Shown here piece by piece: positions 8,446 to 17,628 of a DNA stretch of 64,000 nucleotides. Origin of the DNA: Roseomonas populi (GTDB taxonomy: Bacteria > Pseudomonadota > Alphaproteobacteria > Acetobacterales > Acetobacteraceae); NCBI RefSeq assembly GCF_024594815.1, contig NZ_JANJOU010000012.1, positions 46,886-110,885 of the forward strand. The letters run 5' to 3'. Under the pieces are notes generated by a model. The model did no database searches and was not told where the DNA came from. It saw only the letters and a program-made list of their open reading frames with translations. Positions within the stretch are counted from its first letter, which is position 1. Each line of letters opens with the position of its first letter. The translations under genes and the position numbers were made by a program.

Positions 8446-9869
8446 CACCGCCTGCTGCGGTCATAGGAGATGCGGTAGACGGCGCCCGCCATGTCATCCG
8501 AGACAAGCAGCGATCCGTCGCGTAGCACGGCCACGTCCACGGGGCGGCCGAGATACTCGTTCGTCTCCTCGTCCAGCCAGCCCTCGGCAAAGGGCTTCTG
8601 CTCCTTCACCGACCCGTCCGGGTTCAGGAAGGTCACCATCACCCTCGCCCCCACGGGCTCCGTGCGGTTCCAGGAACCGTGCTGGGCGTTGAAGATGGCG
8701 CCGCGGTACTCCTCCGGGAACATCCGGCCGTCGTAGAAGGTGATGCCGAGGTCGGCGGCGTGGTTCTGCGTCTCCACCGCCGGGAAGACCGCATCGGCCG
8801 GGGGCTGCGCCTCCGCGTATTCCCGGGTGCGGACGCGGCCGCCGCCATACCAGGGGAAGCCGAAGTTCTGCCCCGCGGCGGTGATGCGGTTGATCTCGCC
8901 GGGCGGGGTGTTGTCGCCCATGCCGTCCACCTGGTTGTCGGTGAACCACAGCTCGCCGGAGCCGGGCCGGAAGGCGATGCCCACGGAGTTGCGGATGCCG
9001 CGCGCATAGACCTCGCGGTTCTTGCCGTCGCGGTCCATGCGGATGATCCCGGAGATGCCGACCCGGTTGTAGAGCTCCATCTTGGCGGCGGGCGGCACGT
9101 TGAAGGGCTGGCCGAGGGCGATGTAGAGCTTGTTGTCCGCCCCGATCCGGCAGACCCGGGCGCCGTGGTTGAAGCTCTCCTCCGCGGTGGGGACGAGCCC
9201 GCCCTGCGGCACCACCACCTCCGCCGCCACGTCCGGGCTCTCGTAGAAGAACTCCGCCGCGGGGAAGGCGACGACGCGGTTGTGCTCCACCACGTAGAGG
9301 ATGCCGTCCGGCGAGAAGCAGAGACCGTTCGGCACGGAGAAGCCGACGGAGGGGGCGAAGACCTTCACCTCGTCCGCCACCCGGTCGCGGTCGCGGTCCG
9401 TCAGCGCCCAGACCCGCGTCTTGCGGGTGCCGACGAAGACCACGCCCGAGGCGCCGACCGCCATGTGGCGGGCATCCGGCACCACGGCGTAGAGGTCGAT
9501 CCGGAAGCCCTCCGGCAGGCGGATGCGCTCGAGATTGCGGCGCAGAGCGTCCGCGCGGCGGCCTTCCTGGGGCACCGTCTCGATCTGCAGGGAGGTGCCG
9601 GTGGTGCGGAACTGCTGCAGGCGGTCGAGGTTGTCGGGCTGCCCCTGGGCCTGATTCGGGGCCTGGCCCTGTCCCGCTCCCTGGGCCCGGCCCGGCACGG
9701 GCCCTGGCGCCGGCGGCCGGACGGAGGGCGGCGTCTCGCCCGGCATGGAACCGCCCGTGTTAGACGGGGTGCCGCGGCCCGGCAGGGGCTGTTGTTGCTG
9801 GGCCAGTGCGATCGGCGCCACCGAGGCCATCAAAAGGCCCGCACCGAGCAGAAACGCCTTCCCTTTCAT
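8445..9869 (-). CDS. PQQ-dependent sugar/sorbosone dehydrogenase family protein
   Basis: From ATG 9869 the product is 474 aa with a GGAGGG ribosome site about nine bases upstream. The frame is open much further upstream but that part has no conserved content. A signal peptide (MKGKAFLLGAGLLMASVAPIALA) is followed by a Gln/Pro/Gly-rich spacer to about residue 75. The six-bladed propeller of the GSDH family follows, with NHGARVCRIGADNKLYIALG, GIRNSVGIAFRPGSGELWFTDN and GDNTPPGEINRI. It should oxidise an aldose or similar sugar in the periplasm with PQQ, passing electrons to the coupled cytochrome. PQQ synthesis genes are not in the window. The exact sugar is unknown. Confidence 0.87.
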   Translation of the reverse strand: MKGKAFLLGAGLLMASVAPIALAQQQQPLPGRGTPSNTGGSMPGETPPSVRPPAPGPVPGRAQGAGQGQAPNQAQGQPDNLDRLQQFRTTGTSLQIETVPQEGRRADALRRNLERIRLPEGFRIDLYAVVPDARHMAVGASGVVFVGTRKTRVWALTDRDRDRVADEVKVFAPSVGFSVPNGLCFSPDGILYVVEHNRVVAFPAAEFFYESPDVAAEVVVPQGGLVPTAEESFNHGARVCRIGADNKLYIALGQPFNVPPAAKMELYNRVGISGIIRMDRDGKNREVYARGIRNSVGIAFRPGSGELWFTDNQVDGMGDNTPPGEINRITAAGQNFGFPWYGGGRVRTREYAEAQPPADAVFPAVETQNHAADLGITFYDGRMFPEEYRGAIFNAQHGSWNRTEPVGARVMVTFLNPDGSVKEQKPFAEGWLDEETNEYLGRPVDVAVLRDGSLLVSDDMAGAVYRISYDRSRR

Positions 9870-10083
9870 GAACCTACCCTCCCGTTTTTTGGGCGCCGTA
9901 ACGAACGCCTTCGGGAGGATGCGCAGGCTGCTGACACGGCAGCGGTGACATGGCCGTGAGGAAGGAGGCCGGGCCCCTTCGGGCGGGCGGCATCTCGGGG
10001 GGGCCGCACCCTTGGCGCCCGCGGAAGGCGGGTTCAGACTTCCGGCCGTGCGCCCGGGTGGTGCCGCAGGGGGGAGGCGGGTG

Positions 10084-11724
10084 ATGGCGGGTTTCGGACG
10101 TCGGGCGATGTGGCCGCTCGGGCTGGCGACGCTGGCCGCACCGGCCCTGCTGCGGGCGGGCACCGCCGCGGCGCAGGACGGCCCGGTCGCACGCCCGCCG
10201 GCCGGCGCGCTGCGCGGCGCCGCGCCCGACGGGGTGCTGGCCTTCAAGGGCATTCCCTACGCCGCGCCCCCGGTCGGGCCGCTGCGCTACCGCTCGCCCC
10301 AGCGCCTGCCCACCTGGGCCGGGGAGCGGGACGCGACCCGGGCCGGCGCCGCCCCGATCCAGACCATCCCGCCCTGGGCGACCTGGCTCTACGACAGGCC
10401 GGCCCAGATGGGGGAGGACTGCCTCACCCTCAACATCTGGACGCCCGCGCTGGAGGGGCGCCGCCCGGTCATGGTCTGGATCCATGGCGGCGCCTGGCGC
10501 ACGGGGGAGGGCGTGGCGGCCGGCAATGACGGCGCCGCGCTGGCCCGGCTGGGCGACGTGGTGGTGGTGACGGTGAACTACCGCCTGGGCGCGCTGGGCT
10601 TCCTCGCCCATCCCGCGCTGAAGGATCCGGAAACGCGCGCGGCGGCGAACTGGGGCGTGCAGGATCAGGTGGCGGCGCTGCGCTGGGTGAAAGTGAACAT
10701 CGCGGCCTTCGGTGGCGATCCGGACAATGTCACCCTCTTCGGCCAGTCGGCCGGCGGCACCAGCGTGGCGAACATCGCGCCGAACCCGGCGAACCGCGGC
10801 CTGATCCACAAGATGATCATCCAGAGCGGCGCCTTCCTGGGCCCGCCCGACCTGCCGGACGTGGCGGGGGCCGCCGCCTATGCCGAGGCGCTGGCCGCAA
10901 GGCTGGGAACCACGGTGCCCGGCCTGCGCGACGCGCCGGCGGAGGGGCTGCACACGGCGGAGCTGGCGCTGGCGCGGGAATGGGGCGCGCAGAATGGCGG
11001 GCGCGTGCCGGTGCTGCCGATCGCGGACGGCGTGGTGATCCCCGCCGTGCCGCGCGGCGCGAGGCTTCCCGCGATGCCCTTGCTGATCGGCACCACGCGG
11101 GACGAGGCGGTGTTCTGGTACGACCTGCTGGACCCTGAGGGGCGCCGGATTCCCGGCCTGCCATCCCCCACCGACGATGCCTCGCTGCTCCGCATGGTGG
11201 GCGCGCTGAAGGAGGGCAGCCGCCCGCGCGCCACGGCCACGGCGGAGGCAGTGGTGGAGGCCTATCGCCGCGCCGCCGCCGGGCGGGGCGGGGCGACGGA
11301 CCCGAATGCCCTGTGGATGGCTGCCTACACCGATCTCCGCTTCCGCCTGGACGCGCTGGAGACGGCGCGGCGCCACGCCGCCTCCGGCCAGCCGGCCTTC
11401 CTCTACGAGTTCGTGCATCCCCTGGCCGGGAAGGCGCGGGGCGTGCCGCACTGCGCGGAGATCCCCTTCGTCTTCGGCACCCACACCGATCCCTACTTCG
11501 CCGCCAAGTCCGGCACGGGGCCTGCCGAGGTGGCCTTGGCGAAGGCGATGATGCAGGGCTGGTCCAGCTTCGCACGGACGGGAGTGCCATCCTCCGACGA
11601 AGGCGGGGCCTGGCAGGCCGTGGCCTCCGGCGGGGAGGGCGTGAACCTGCTCGGGGGCGAGGGCGGCCCGCGCCGCGTCGTGCCCGTGGTGCGGGCGGAG
11701 GAGCTGGAGGTCTGGAACCTCTGA
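10084..11724 (+). CDS. Exported type-B carboxylesterase
   Basis: The product is 546 aa from ATG 10084, preceded by GGGGGAGG; a frame extension to 10012 adds no conserved residues. The signal peptide ends near AAAQ at residue 31. The alpha/beta hydrolase carries the type-B esterase triad: Ser222 in GQSAGGTS, Glu341 in TTRDEAVFW and His456 in GVPHCAEIPF. MVWIHGGAW, the oxyanion-hole block, lies before it at about residues 130-140. It should cleave carboxylic esters in the periplasm or outside the cell. The gene is monocistronic and faces the TonB receptor gene. The physiological ester is not predictable. Confidence 0.92.
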   Translation: MAGFGRRAMWPLGLATLAAPALLRAGTAAAQDGPVARPPAGALRGAAPDGVLAFKGIPYAAPPVGPLRYRSPQRLPTWAGERDATRAGAAPIQTIPPWATWLYDRPAQMGEDCLTLNIWTPALEGRRPVMVWIHGGAWRTGEGVAAGNDGAALARLGDVVVVTVNYRLGALGFLAHPALKDPETRAAANWGVQDQVAALRWVKVNIAAFGGDPDNVTLFGQSAGGTSVANIAPNPANRGLIHKMIIQSGAFLGPPDLPDVAGAAAYAEALAARLGTTVPGLRDAPAEGLHTAELALAREWGAQNGGRVPVLPIADGVVIPAVPRGARLPAMPLLIGTTRDEAVFWYDLLDPEGRRIPGLPSPTDDASLLRMVGALKEGSRPRATATAEAVVEAYRRAAAGRGGATDPNALWMAAYTDLRFRLDALETARRHAASGQPAFLYEFVHPLAGKARGVPHCAEIPFVFGTHTDPYFAAKSGTGPAEVALAKAMMQGWSSFARTGVPSSDEGGAWQAVASGGEGVNLLGGEGGPRRVVPVVRAEELEVWNL

Positions 11725-11732
11725 GGGCCGTG

Positions 11733-11753
11733 CGGGGCGGCCGCGCCGCCCCG
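11733..11753. terminator. GC hairpin between convergent genes
   Basis: CGGGGCGG (11733-11740) and CCGCCCCG (11746-11753) form a perfect 8-bp stem with a 5-base loop. It sits in the 37-base gap between the esterase stop and the stop of the convergent TonB receptor gene. There is no T-tract. It probably acts as a shared transcription barrier. Confidence 0.45.
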
Positions 11754-11761
11754 TCCCGCCT

Positions 11762-13825
11762 TCAGAACCGGAACTGCATCCCGCCATAGACGCTGCGCCC
11801 GAAGCCCGGCTCGTAGATCGCCGAGGCGGCGGTGGCGATCGGGGCGACGGAGGCGCTGGAGATGTAGCGCTTGTCCGTCAGGTTCCGGCCCTCCAGGAAC
11901 ACGGACAGCCCGTTGCTGAACGTCCAATCCCCGCGCAGGCCGAGCAGCGCGTAGGAATTGCCCTGCACCGTGTTGGCATTGTCCGCGAAGAGGCCGCGCG
12001 GCACCCACTCCACATTCGGCGCGATGCTGGCGCCGGCGGGGTGGCGGTAGCGCAGCTCCGCCCGCAGCAGGTGGCGCGGCACGCCCGGCAGCTCGTTGTC
12101 GCCGTAGCGCGCGTCGCCGTCGAAGTGGAAGTCGTTCAGCGTGTAGGCGCCGCGGAGCGTCAGGCTGTCGTTCTCCGCCAGCGCGCCGCGCAGCGCGGTC
12201 CAGCTTCCCGCGGCCTCGATGCCCTGGTGGATCGTGCGGTCGGCGTTCAGCGCGAAGCTGGCGCCCGTGCCGGTGGGATCGAAGAGCTGGATCTCGTCCC
12301 GGATCCAGGACCGATAGAGGGCGAGTTCCCAGCCCAGGGTGCCGGTGCGCCCGCGCGTGCCGATCTCCAGCGTGCGTGCCCGCTGCGCCTTGAGGGATGA
12401 GAAGCCGGAGGAGGCGAGCGGGGTGAGGTCGCTGATCGTCGGCGGCTCCGTGGACCAGGTGAGGTTGGCGAAGGCCTGCCAGGCCGGCGTCACGTCCCAC
12501 ACCGCGCCGATGCGGGGGTTGGAGTAGCGGTAGGTGGTGGAGCCGGAGCCGTCGCCGTCCGAGAGGAACTTGTCCCGGCTGGCGCGGTAGGCCTCGCCGA
12601 GCTGGATCCCCGCCACGAGGCCGAGGCTCGGCAGGACATAGACCGTGTCCTGCAGGATAACCGTGTTCGTGCGCGCCCGGTCGGTGGAGGCGTAGGTGAG
12701 CCGCCCGGCGTGGCCGGTGAGGTTGACGTAGCGCCGGTTGTCATGGGTGCCGAGGCCGAAGGTGCCGCCGACGAGGCCGACGTTCCGCAGCCCGGCCACC
12801 GTGCCCTCCAGCGTCAGCCGGGCGAAGCCGTTCACGTCGTCCGTGCGCTGGTCGATGTACTGGAAGATCGGGTGGTCCAGCTCCCGGTGGACGAAGGAGA
12901 TCCCCGTCTCCAGCGCCACCCCGGGTGCGATGCGCCAGGTGGTGCGATTGCCCACCCGGTTGCTCTCGATGTTGCGCTGGTAGTCCAGGGCCAGGTTCGC
13001 CGCTGCCGCCCGGCGCGGGTCGGAGAGCGCCAGGGCGCGCGTCAGCGTGCCGGGGATGCGCTGCTCGATGTTGTTGTAGCCGTAGTAGAAGCGGGTCTCC
13101 ACGTCGTCCGTGATGCGCCAGCCGACATTGCCGTTGAAGCGGCGGCTGTTGCCGTTGGAGTGGTCGCGGAAGCCCTCCTGGCTCAGCGCGGAGAGGCTGG
13201 CCCAGGCGTCGAAGGCGCCGGATGCCACGCCGTAGGCGGCCTGCGCCCGGTAGAAGCTGTAGCTTCCCGCCTCCCCGCGCAGCAGGGCACCCGGGGCGCT
13301 GTGGCCGGTGGGGGTGACGGCGTTCAGCACCCCGCCGAGCGTCGCGGCGCCGAAGCCGAAGGCGTTGCCGCCGCGATAGACCTCCATGTGGTCGAGGGTG
13401 AGGGGATCGAGCTCCTGGAAGTCGCCGGAGCCGTCGGCCTGGTTCAGCGGAATGCCGTCCTGCGTCAGTTGCACGCCGCGCAGGTGGTTGTTCCGGGCGA
13501 TGCCGGAGCCGCGGATGGAGAGGCGCGAGTCCTCCCCCCATTTCGGCTGGACGAAGACGCCCGGCTCGAACTCCAGCACGTCGCGCAGCGTGGTGACGCC
13601 GGCGCGGATGCGGATGTCCTCCGCGGGCACGACGGAGACGTTGCCGGGCACCTGGCGCAGCGCCGCCTGGGCATCCGCGGTGTCGCGGGCGGTCAGCGCG
13701 CCGGGGGCGCCGCTGACGGCGACCTCGGGGACAGGGATGGGGGAGGGCTGGGCGAGCGCGGAGGACAGCGGCAGCGCGGCCGCGAGCAGCGCGGCACCGA
13801 GCGGGCCGGCATTGGGGCGGGACAT
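11762..13825 (-). CDS. TonB-dependent outer-membrane receptor
   Basis: The 687 aa protein has a signal peptide to about residue 25. The N-terminal plug shows RQVPGNVSVVPAEDI, TLRDVLEFEPGVFVQ, LSIRGSGIARN and YRGGNAFGFGAATLGGVLN. A long beta-barrel follows, ending in the outer-membrane targeting residues GMQFRF. The plug resembles ferric-siderophore and FecA-like receptors. The gene lies 66 bases downstream of a DUF2946 protein gene on the same strand. That family often accompanies copper or other metal receptors, so a metal or metallophore substrate is likely (inference). No TonB/ExbBD or ABC permease is nearby. Confidence 0.9.
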   Translation of the reverse strand: MSRPNAGPLGAALLAAALPLSSALAQPSPIPVPEVAVSGAPGALTARDTADAQAALRQVPGNVSVVPAEDIRIRAGVTTLRDVLEFEPGVFVQPKWGEDSRLSIRGSGIARNNHLRGVQLTQDGIPLNQADGSGDFQELDPLTLDHMEVYRGGNAFGFGAATLGGVLNAVTPTGHSAPGALLRGEAGSYSFYRAQAAYGVASGAFDAWASLSALSQEGFRDHSNGNSRRFNGNVGWRITDDVETRFYYGYNNIEQRIPGTLTRALALSDPRRAAAANLALDYQRNIESNRVGNRTTWRIAPGVALETGISFVHRELDHPIFQYIDQRTDDVNGFARLTLEGTVAGLRNVGLVGGTFGLGTHDNRRYVNLTGHAGRLTYASTDRARTNTVILQDTVYVLPSLGLVAGIQLGEAYRASRDKFLSDGDGSGSTTYRYSNPRIGAVWDVTPAWQAFANLTWSTEPPTISDLTPLASSGFSSLKAQRARTLEIGTRGRTGTLGWELALYRSWIRDEIQLFDPTGTGASFALNADRTIHQGIEAAGSWTALRGALAENDSLTLRGAYTLNDFHFDGDARYGDNELPGVPRHLLRAELRYRHPAGASIAPNVEWVPRGLFADNANTVQGNSYALLGLRGDWTFSNGLSVFLEGRNLTDKRYISSASVAPIATAASAIYEPGFGRSVYGGMQFRF

Positions 13826-13891
13826 GGAAGGGAAATCCTGACGGCATGACGGGGCCGCGCCGGCAGGGGCGCGGCGGCGGGGGCATGGCGT

Positions 13892-14260
13892 TCAGGCGGC
13901 GGGCGGTGCCCGTGGCTGTTGCGGCGGGGCGCGCGGGGGAAGGGGCGGCAGCCCGGCCCGCGTGGGTTCCGGCGGCGGGGCGGGATGGGAGGGGCGCAGC
14001 GCCAGCACGGCGGGTTCCGGCGCCGCCAGCGCCGCCGGGGCGGCGTGCAGGTCGCAGCAGGTGAGGTCCGGCGCGGCCTGGACGGGCCGCCCCTCATCGT
14101 CCAGCAGGACGGTCCGCGTGCCCTCGTGCGTGCAGAGCTCCACCCGCGTGGCGCTGGCCAGTGCCGCCAGGGCGCGCGCGTGCGGCAGCGCCGCCCCGAC
14201 CCATTGCAGGAGCAGCAGCAGCGCGACGAACCGCGCGAATCGTGTGACAGGGCTGCGCAC
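13892..14260 (-). CDS. DUF2946-like secreted protein
   Basis: The 122 aa protein has a hydrophobic N terminus (FARFVALLLLLQWVGAALPHA) and a short Cys-containing core, ELCTHEG at about residues 41-47 and LTCCDLH at about 68-74. A Pro/Ala-rich tail follows. This spacing of Cys/His residues is the DUF2946 layout. It is first in the operon with the TonB receptor (66-base gap). The Cys/His residues could bind a metal such as copper. Function is not established for the family. The low-complexity tail is typical of the genome rather than of the family. Confidence 0.65.
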   Translation of the reverse strand: MRSPVTRFARFVALLLLLQWVGAALPHARALAALASATRVELCTHEGTRTVLLDDEGRPVQAAPDLTCCDLHAAPAALAAPEPAVLALRPSHPAPPPEPTRAGLPPLPPRAPPQQPRAPPAA

Positions 14261-14385
14261 AACTTTCCGTTACCAGAATGTGTCCGGGAAAAGGAGCAGC
14301 ATCACTCACCATTTCTTTACGGAAATGAGAGAGGGTCGCCCCCCGCGGCTTGTGCCGGCGCTGCGGAAGCCCCATCCCTCCCGGC

Positions 14386-16239
14386 GTGAGCCTCTCGGTC
14401 ATTCGTCGCCTGCCCCCCACCACCGCGGACCGCATCGCCGCCGGCGAGGTGGTGGAGCGCCCGGCTGCCGCCGTGAAGGAACTGGTGGAGAACGCGCTGG
14501 ATGCCGGCGCCCGCCGCATCGCCGTGACGCTGGAGGGCGGGGGTATCGACCGCCTGGTGGTGGAGGATGACGGGCGCGGCATGGGGCCCGAGGACCTCGC
14601 GCTCTGCATCGAGCGCCATGCCACCTCCAAGCTGCCGGACGAGGAGACGCTGTTCCGCATCGCCACCCTTGGCTTCCGGGGAGAGGCGCTGCCCTCGATC
14701 GGCGCCGTCTCACGCCTGACGATCACCTCGCGCCCGAGGGAGGGGGAGGCGCACGCCATCCATGTGGAGGCGGGCCGGGTGGGGGAGGTGGCGCCCGCCG
14801 CGGCCCCCCCGGGCACGCGGGTGGAGGTGCGGGACCTGTTCTTCGCCACGCCTGCCCGCCGCAAGTTCATGAAGACCCCGGGCACCGAGGCCTCCCACGC
14901 CGTGGAAGCGGTGCGCCGCCTGGCCCTGGCCTGGCCGGAGGTGGGGTTCCGCGTGACGGTGGAGGGCCGCACGGCACTGGACCTGCCCCCCGCGGACCGA
15001 GCCGGCCGCGCCGCCGCCCTGCTGGGGCCGGATTTCGCGGCGGCCAGCGTGGCCGTGCAGGGACAGTGGCCGGATCTGGTGCTGGAGGGGCTGGCGGCCC
15101 TGCCCACGCACCACCGCGCGACATCCGCCGAGCAGCACCTCGTAGTGAACCGGCGGCCGGTGAAGGACCCGCTGCTGCGCGCGGCGCTGCGCGTGGCCTA
15201 CCGGGACGTGCTGGCCTCCGGGCGCTACCCCGTGGCCGCGCTGTTCCTGGAGATCCCGCCGGACCGGGTGGACGTGAACGTGCACCCCATGAAGACGGAG
15301 CTGCGCTTCCGCGACGCGGGCGGGGTGCGCGGGGCGCTGATCGCCTCTCTGCGCCGGGCGCTCGGCACCGGGGCCGGGGTAGGGATGGCGCGCGGCGGCT
15401 GGGATGCCGGCGCGGCGCCGGAGGGGGCGCCCGATCCTGCCTGGCCTAGCCGCGCCGGGCAGGCTCTGGAGGACGGGCTGGCCCCGGCCCCCTGGCCGGC
15501 CGCTTCCGCCCCCGCCGCCCCGCGCGGCTTCGCGGAGACCGGCTTCGCTTTCACCGCCCCGCCACCGGCCCAGCCCTTCCAGCCGCGCTTCGCCCTGCCG
15601 CCCGGCGCCCTCTCCGTGCCCGCCGAGGCGCCGCCCCTGCCGGATGGAACGGGGGAGGGGCCGCTGGGCCGCCCGCTGGCGCAGATCCTCGATACCTATG
15701 TCCTGTCAGAGGCGCCGGACGGCGCGCTGGTGCTGGTGGACCAGCACGCGGCGCATGAGCGGCTGACGCATGAACGGCTCTCGGCCCAGCTCGTGGCCGG
15801 GGGCGTGCGGTCCCAGCCCCTGCTGCTGCCGGCGGTGGTGGACATGCCCGCGGGGGACGCCGCGCGGCTGGCGGAGCGGGCGGAGGACCTTGCGCGGCTG
15901 GGGCTCGAGATCGAGGCCTTCGGGCCGGGCGCCATCCTCGTCCGCGCGCTGCCCGCCCTGCTCGGCACGCCGGAGCCGGGGCCGATCCTGGCCGACATCG
16001 CCGCCGAGCTGGCGGAATGGGAGGAGAGCACGGCGCTGGAGCGCCGGCTGGACGCCGCCGTGGCGCGGCTGGCCTGCCACGGGAGCGTGCGCGCGGGGCG
16101 GCGGCTCAACGCCCCGGAGATGGCGGCCCTGCTGCGGGAGATGGAGGCGACGCCGCGCGCCGCCACCTGCTCCCATGGGCGCCCGACCTTCCTGCGGCTG
16201 GGGCCGGGGGATCTGGCGCGGATGTTCGGGCGGACGTGA
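14386..16239 (+). CDS. mutL: DNA mismatch repair protein MutL
   Basis: The product is 617 aa from GTG 14386 (MSLSVIRRLPPTTADRI). The GHKL ATPase blocks are all present: ELVENALDAGA, VEDDGRGM, GFRGEALPSIG and GTRVEVRDLFFATPARRKF. A Pro/Ala-rich linker spans about residues 325-425. The C-terminal domain keeps the metal-dependent nicking-endonuclease motif DQHAAHERLTHE, plus ACHGSVRAG and CSHGRPT. It is therefore an endonuclease-type MutL, as in bacteria lacking MutH. It couples MutS recognition to strand incision. The TTG at 14350 would add a 12-residue tail. Its stop is 1 base from the stop of the convergent DUF4336 gene. Confidence 0.96.
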   Translation: MSLSVIRRLPPTTADRIAAGEVVERPAAAVKELVENALDAGARRIAVTLEGGGIDRLVVEDDGRGMGPEDLALCIERHATSKLPDEETLFRIATLGFRGEALPSIGAVSRLTITSRPREGEAHAIHVEAGRVGEVAPAAAPPGTRVEVRDLFFATPARRKFMKTPGTEASHAVEAVRRLALAWPEVGFRVTVEGRTALDLPPADRAGRAAALLGPDFAAASVAVQGQWPDLVLEGLAALPTHHRATSAEQHLVVNRRPVKDPLLRAALRVAYRDVLASGRYPVAALFLEIPPDRVDVNVHPMKTELRFRDAGGVRGALIASLRRALGTGAGVGMARGGWDAGAAPEGAPDPAWPSRAGQALEDGLAPAPWPAASAPAAPRGFAETGFAFTAPPPAQPFQPRFALPPGALSVPAEAPPLPDGTGEGPLGRPLAQILDTYVLSEAPDGALVLVDQHAAHERLTHERLSAQLVAGGVRSQPLLLPAVVDMPAGDAARLAERAEDLARLGLEIEAFGPGAILVRALPALLGTPEPGPILADIAAELAEWEESTALERRLDAAVARLACHGSVRAGRRLNAPEMAALLREMEATPRAATCSHGRPTFLRLGPGDLARMFGRT

Positions 16240-16240
16240 C

Positions 16241-17446
16241 CTAGAGCGGGTCCATCGCGATCGTCGTGTGCCCCTCATGCGCCAGCAGCGGCTCCACCCC
16301 GTGCCGGACTTCCGGCTCGCGATAGCCCCCCGTCCAGACCCAGCGGAGCGACCGGCGCAGGTGCTCCGCCCCGTTCCGCTCGAACCAGCGGCCATGGGCG
16401 AAGACCACCCGCTCCGGCTGCCAGGCCAGCAGCCGCCCCGCGGCCTCGGCCAGCTCGGCGTGGCGCCACTTCACCACGGCGCGCAGATAGGGCGGCGGCA
16501 TGCCGTCCGGCGCCGTGATGCCGAAGAGGCGGGCGATGGGGCGGAGGGGGGCAGGCAGCTTCGAGGGCTCCAGGTTCATCACCAGGTCCGTCATCATCAG
16601 CGTGCGGCTGGGGCGGTGGAACATCGCCATCTCGTGGAAGCCGATGGCGCCGGGGATGCCCACCACCTCGATCACGCCGCCCCAGGATTCGGGCGGGGTC
16701 TCGCCCAGATCGTAGTCCAGCCGCACGCCGCTGCGGCGCACCTGCCCGCGCTCCCGCAACCCGGGGGCTGCCCAGCTCGCCGCCTCCGGGCAGGCCTGCT
16801 TCCAGTCCTTCAGGAACATCCAGTGCGCGATATTGGGCGCCACGAGGTGGCGGATCGGCCCGATCCGCTCCAGCGCCGCCTTCAGCGCCAGGGTGAAGGG
16901 GGTGGGGGAGTGCAGGAGGAGCCCGCCATCGGGCAGGCGGACCACCGTCATCCGCACGCCGATCGGCGCGCCCGGCATGACGCTGTCCACGATCCACACG
17001 TCCTGCGCGACCGGCTTCGGCACGTCCAGCGGCGGGTAGCCCACCTGCCGCGCATGACTCTCGTCATCGCGCCCGAGCAGCCGCCCCACCGGGCCTGAGC
17101 CCTGGCCCGGGCCGCGCTTCGGCTCGGCGCTGCTGAGGGCGACCACGGCCAGTTCCGCGAGGCCGAGGCCGACCAGCAGGTTGCGGGAGGGGCCGTGCCG
17201 CAGCGCCAGCCCCTGCCCGACCAGGGCCAGGCCGCCCAGCGCGTCCAGGGCGAGGTGCTGGCGCATGGAGAGCGCCGGCTTCACCCCGCCCTCGTAATCC
17301 GTGACCAGCGCGTAGCCGGTGTGGAAGGCGCTGGCCGTGCCGAGCGCCCGCCGGGCCGCCGGGTGCAGGCCGCGATGGGTGGAGAGGCCGCCCAGCAGGG
17401 CGGCCACGCCGTAATCGATCATCCCGTGGATCCGGGTGGGAATCAT
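16241..17446 (-). CDS. Fusion of small membrane domain and DUF4336 hydrolase-like domain
   Basis: The product is 401 aa from ATG 17446 (MIPTRIHGMIDYG). Residues 1-130 hold hydrophobic helices around DYGVAALLGGL and LALDALGGLALVGQGLAL, resembling the SPW/vitamin-K-like small membrane repeats found in soil bacteria. From about 165 to the end is a DUF4336 domain (DVWIVDSVMPGAPIGVRMTVVRLPDGGLLLHSPT, then HLVAPNIAHW and VVFAHGRWF), a metallo-beta-lactamase-like fold in which some metal His residues are altered. No function is known. Joining the two parts in one chain is uncommon. The gene is divergent from the PEP-CTERM gene. Confidence 0.75.
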   Translation of the reverse strand: MIPTRIHGMIDYGVAALLGGLSTHRGLHPAARRALGTASAFHTGYALVTDYEGGVKPALSMRQHLALDALGGLALVGQGLALRHGPSRNLLVGLGLAELAVVALSSAEPKRGPGQGSGPVGRLLGRDDESHARQVGYPPLDVPKPVAQDVWIVDSVMPGAPIGVRMTVVRLPDGGLLLHSPTPFTLALKAALERIGPIRHLVAPNIAHWMFLKDWKQACPEAASWAAPGLRERGQVRRSGVRLDYDLGETPPESWGGVIEVVGIPGAIGFHEMAMFHRPSRTLMMTDLVMNLEPSKLPAPLRPIARLFGITAPDGMPPPYLRAVVKWRHAELAEAAGRLLAWQPERVVFAHGRWFERNGAEHLRRSLRWVWTGGYREPEVRHGVEPLLAHEGHTTIAMDPL

Positions 17447-17589
17447 GGCTGCGCGTCCCGTCCTGCTTCCCTCGCGCAAACGAGCCGGGGGCGGGATGGA
17501 TGCGCCATGTCGGCGTTCTTGACGGCGCCGGAGGCGCGAGGGCGCAATCCCTCCCATTAACAATGCTTTATGTTATGGCCCGCGGCTTG

Positions 17590-17621
17590 CTCCCGCTGAG
17601 GACACCTCAGCGAAGCGGGAG
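17590..17621 (+). promoter_or_regulatory. 5' leader hairpin covering the ribosome binding site
   Basis: Two competing stems are possible just before the ATG at 17629. The outer pairs CTCCCGCT (17590-17597) with AGCGGGAG (17614-17621), which contains the GGGAG ribosome site. The inner pairs CGCTGAGG (17594-17601) with CCTCAGCG (17605-17612) through an ACA loop and leaves that site free. The stems share bases and so exclude each other. This looks like a translation switch or thermosensor. No ligand-type aptamer is seen. Confidence 0.5.
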
Positions 17622-17628
17622 AGCGGCC

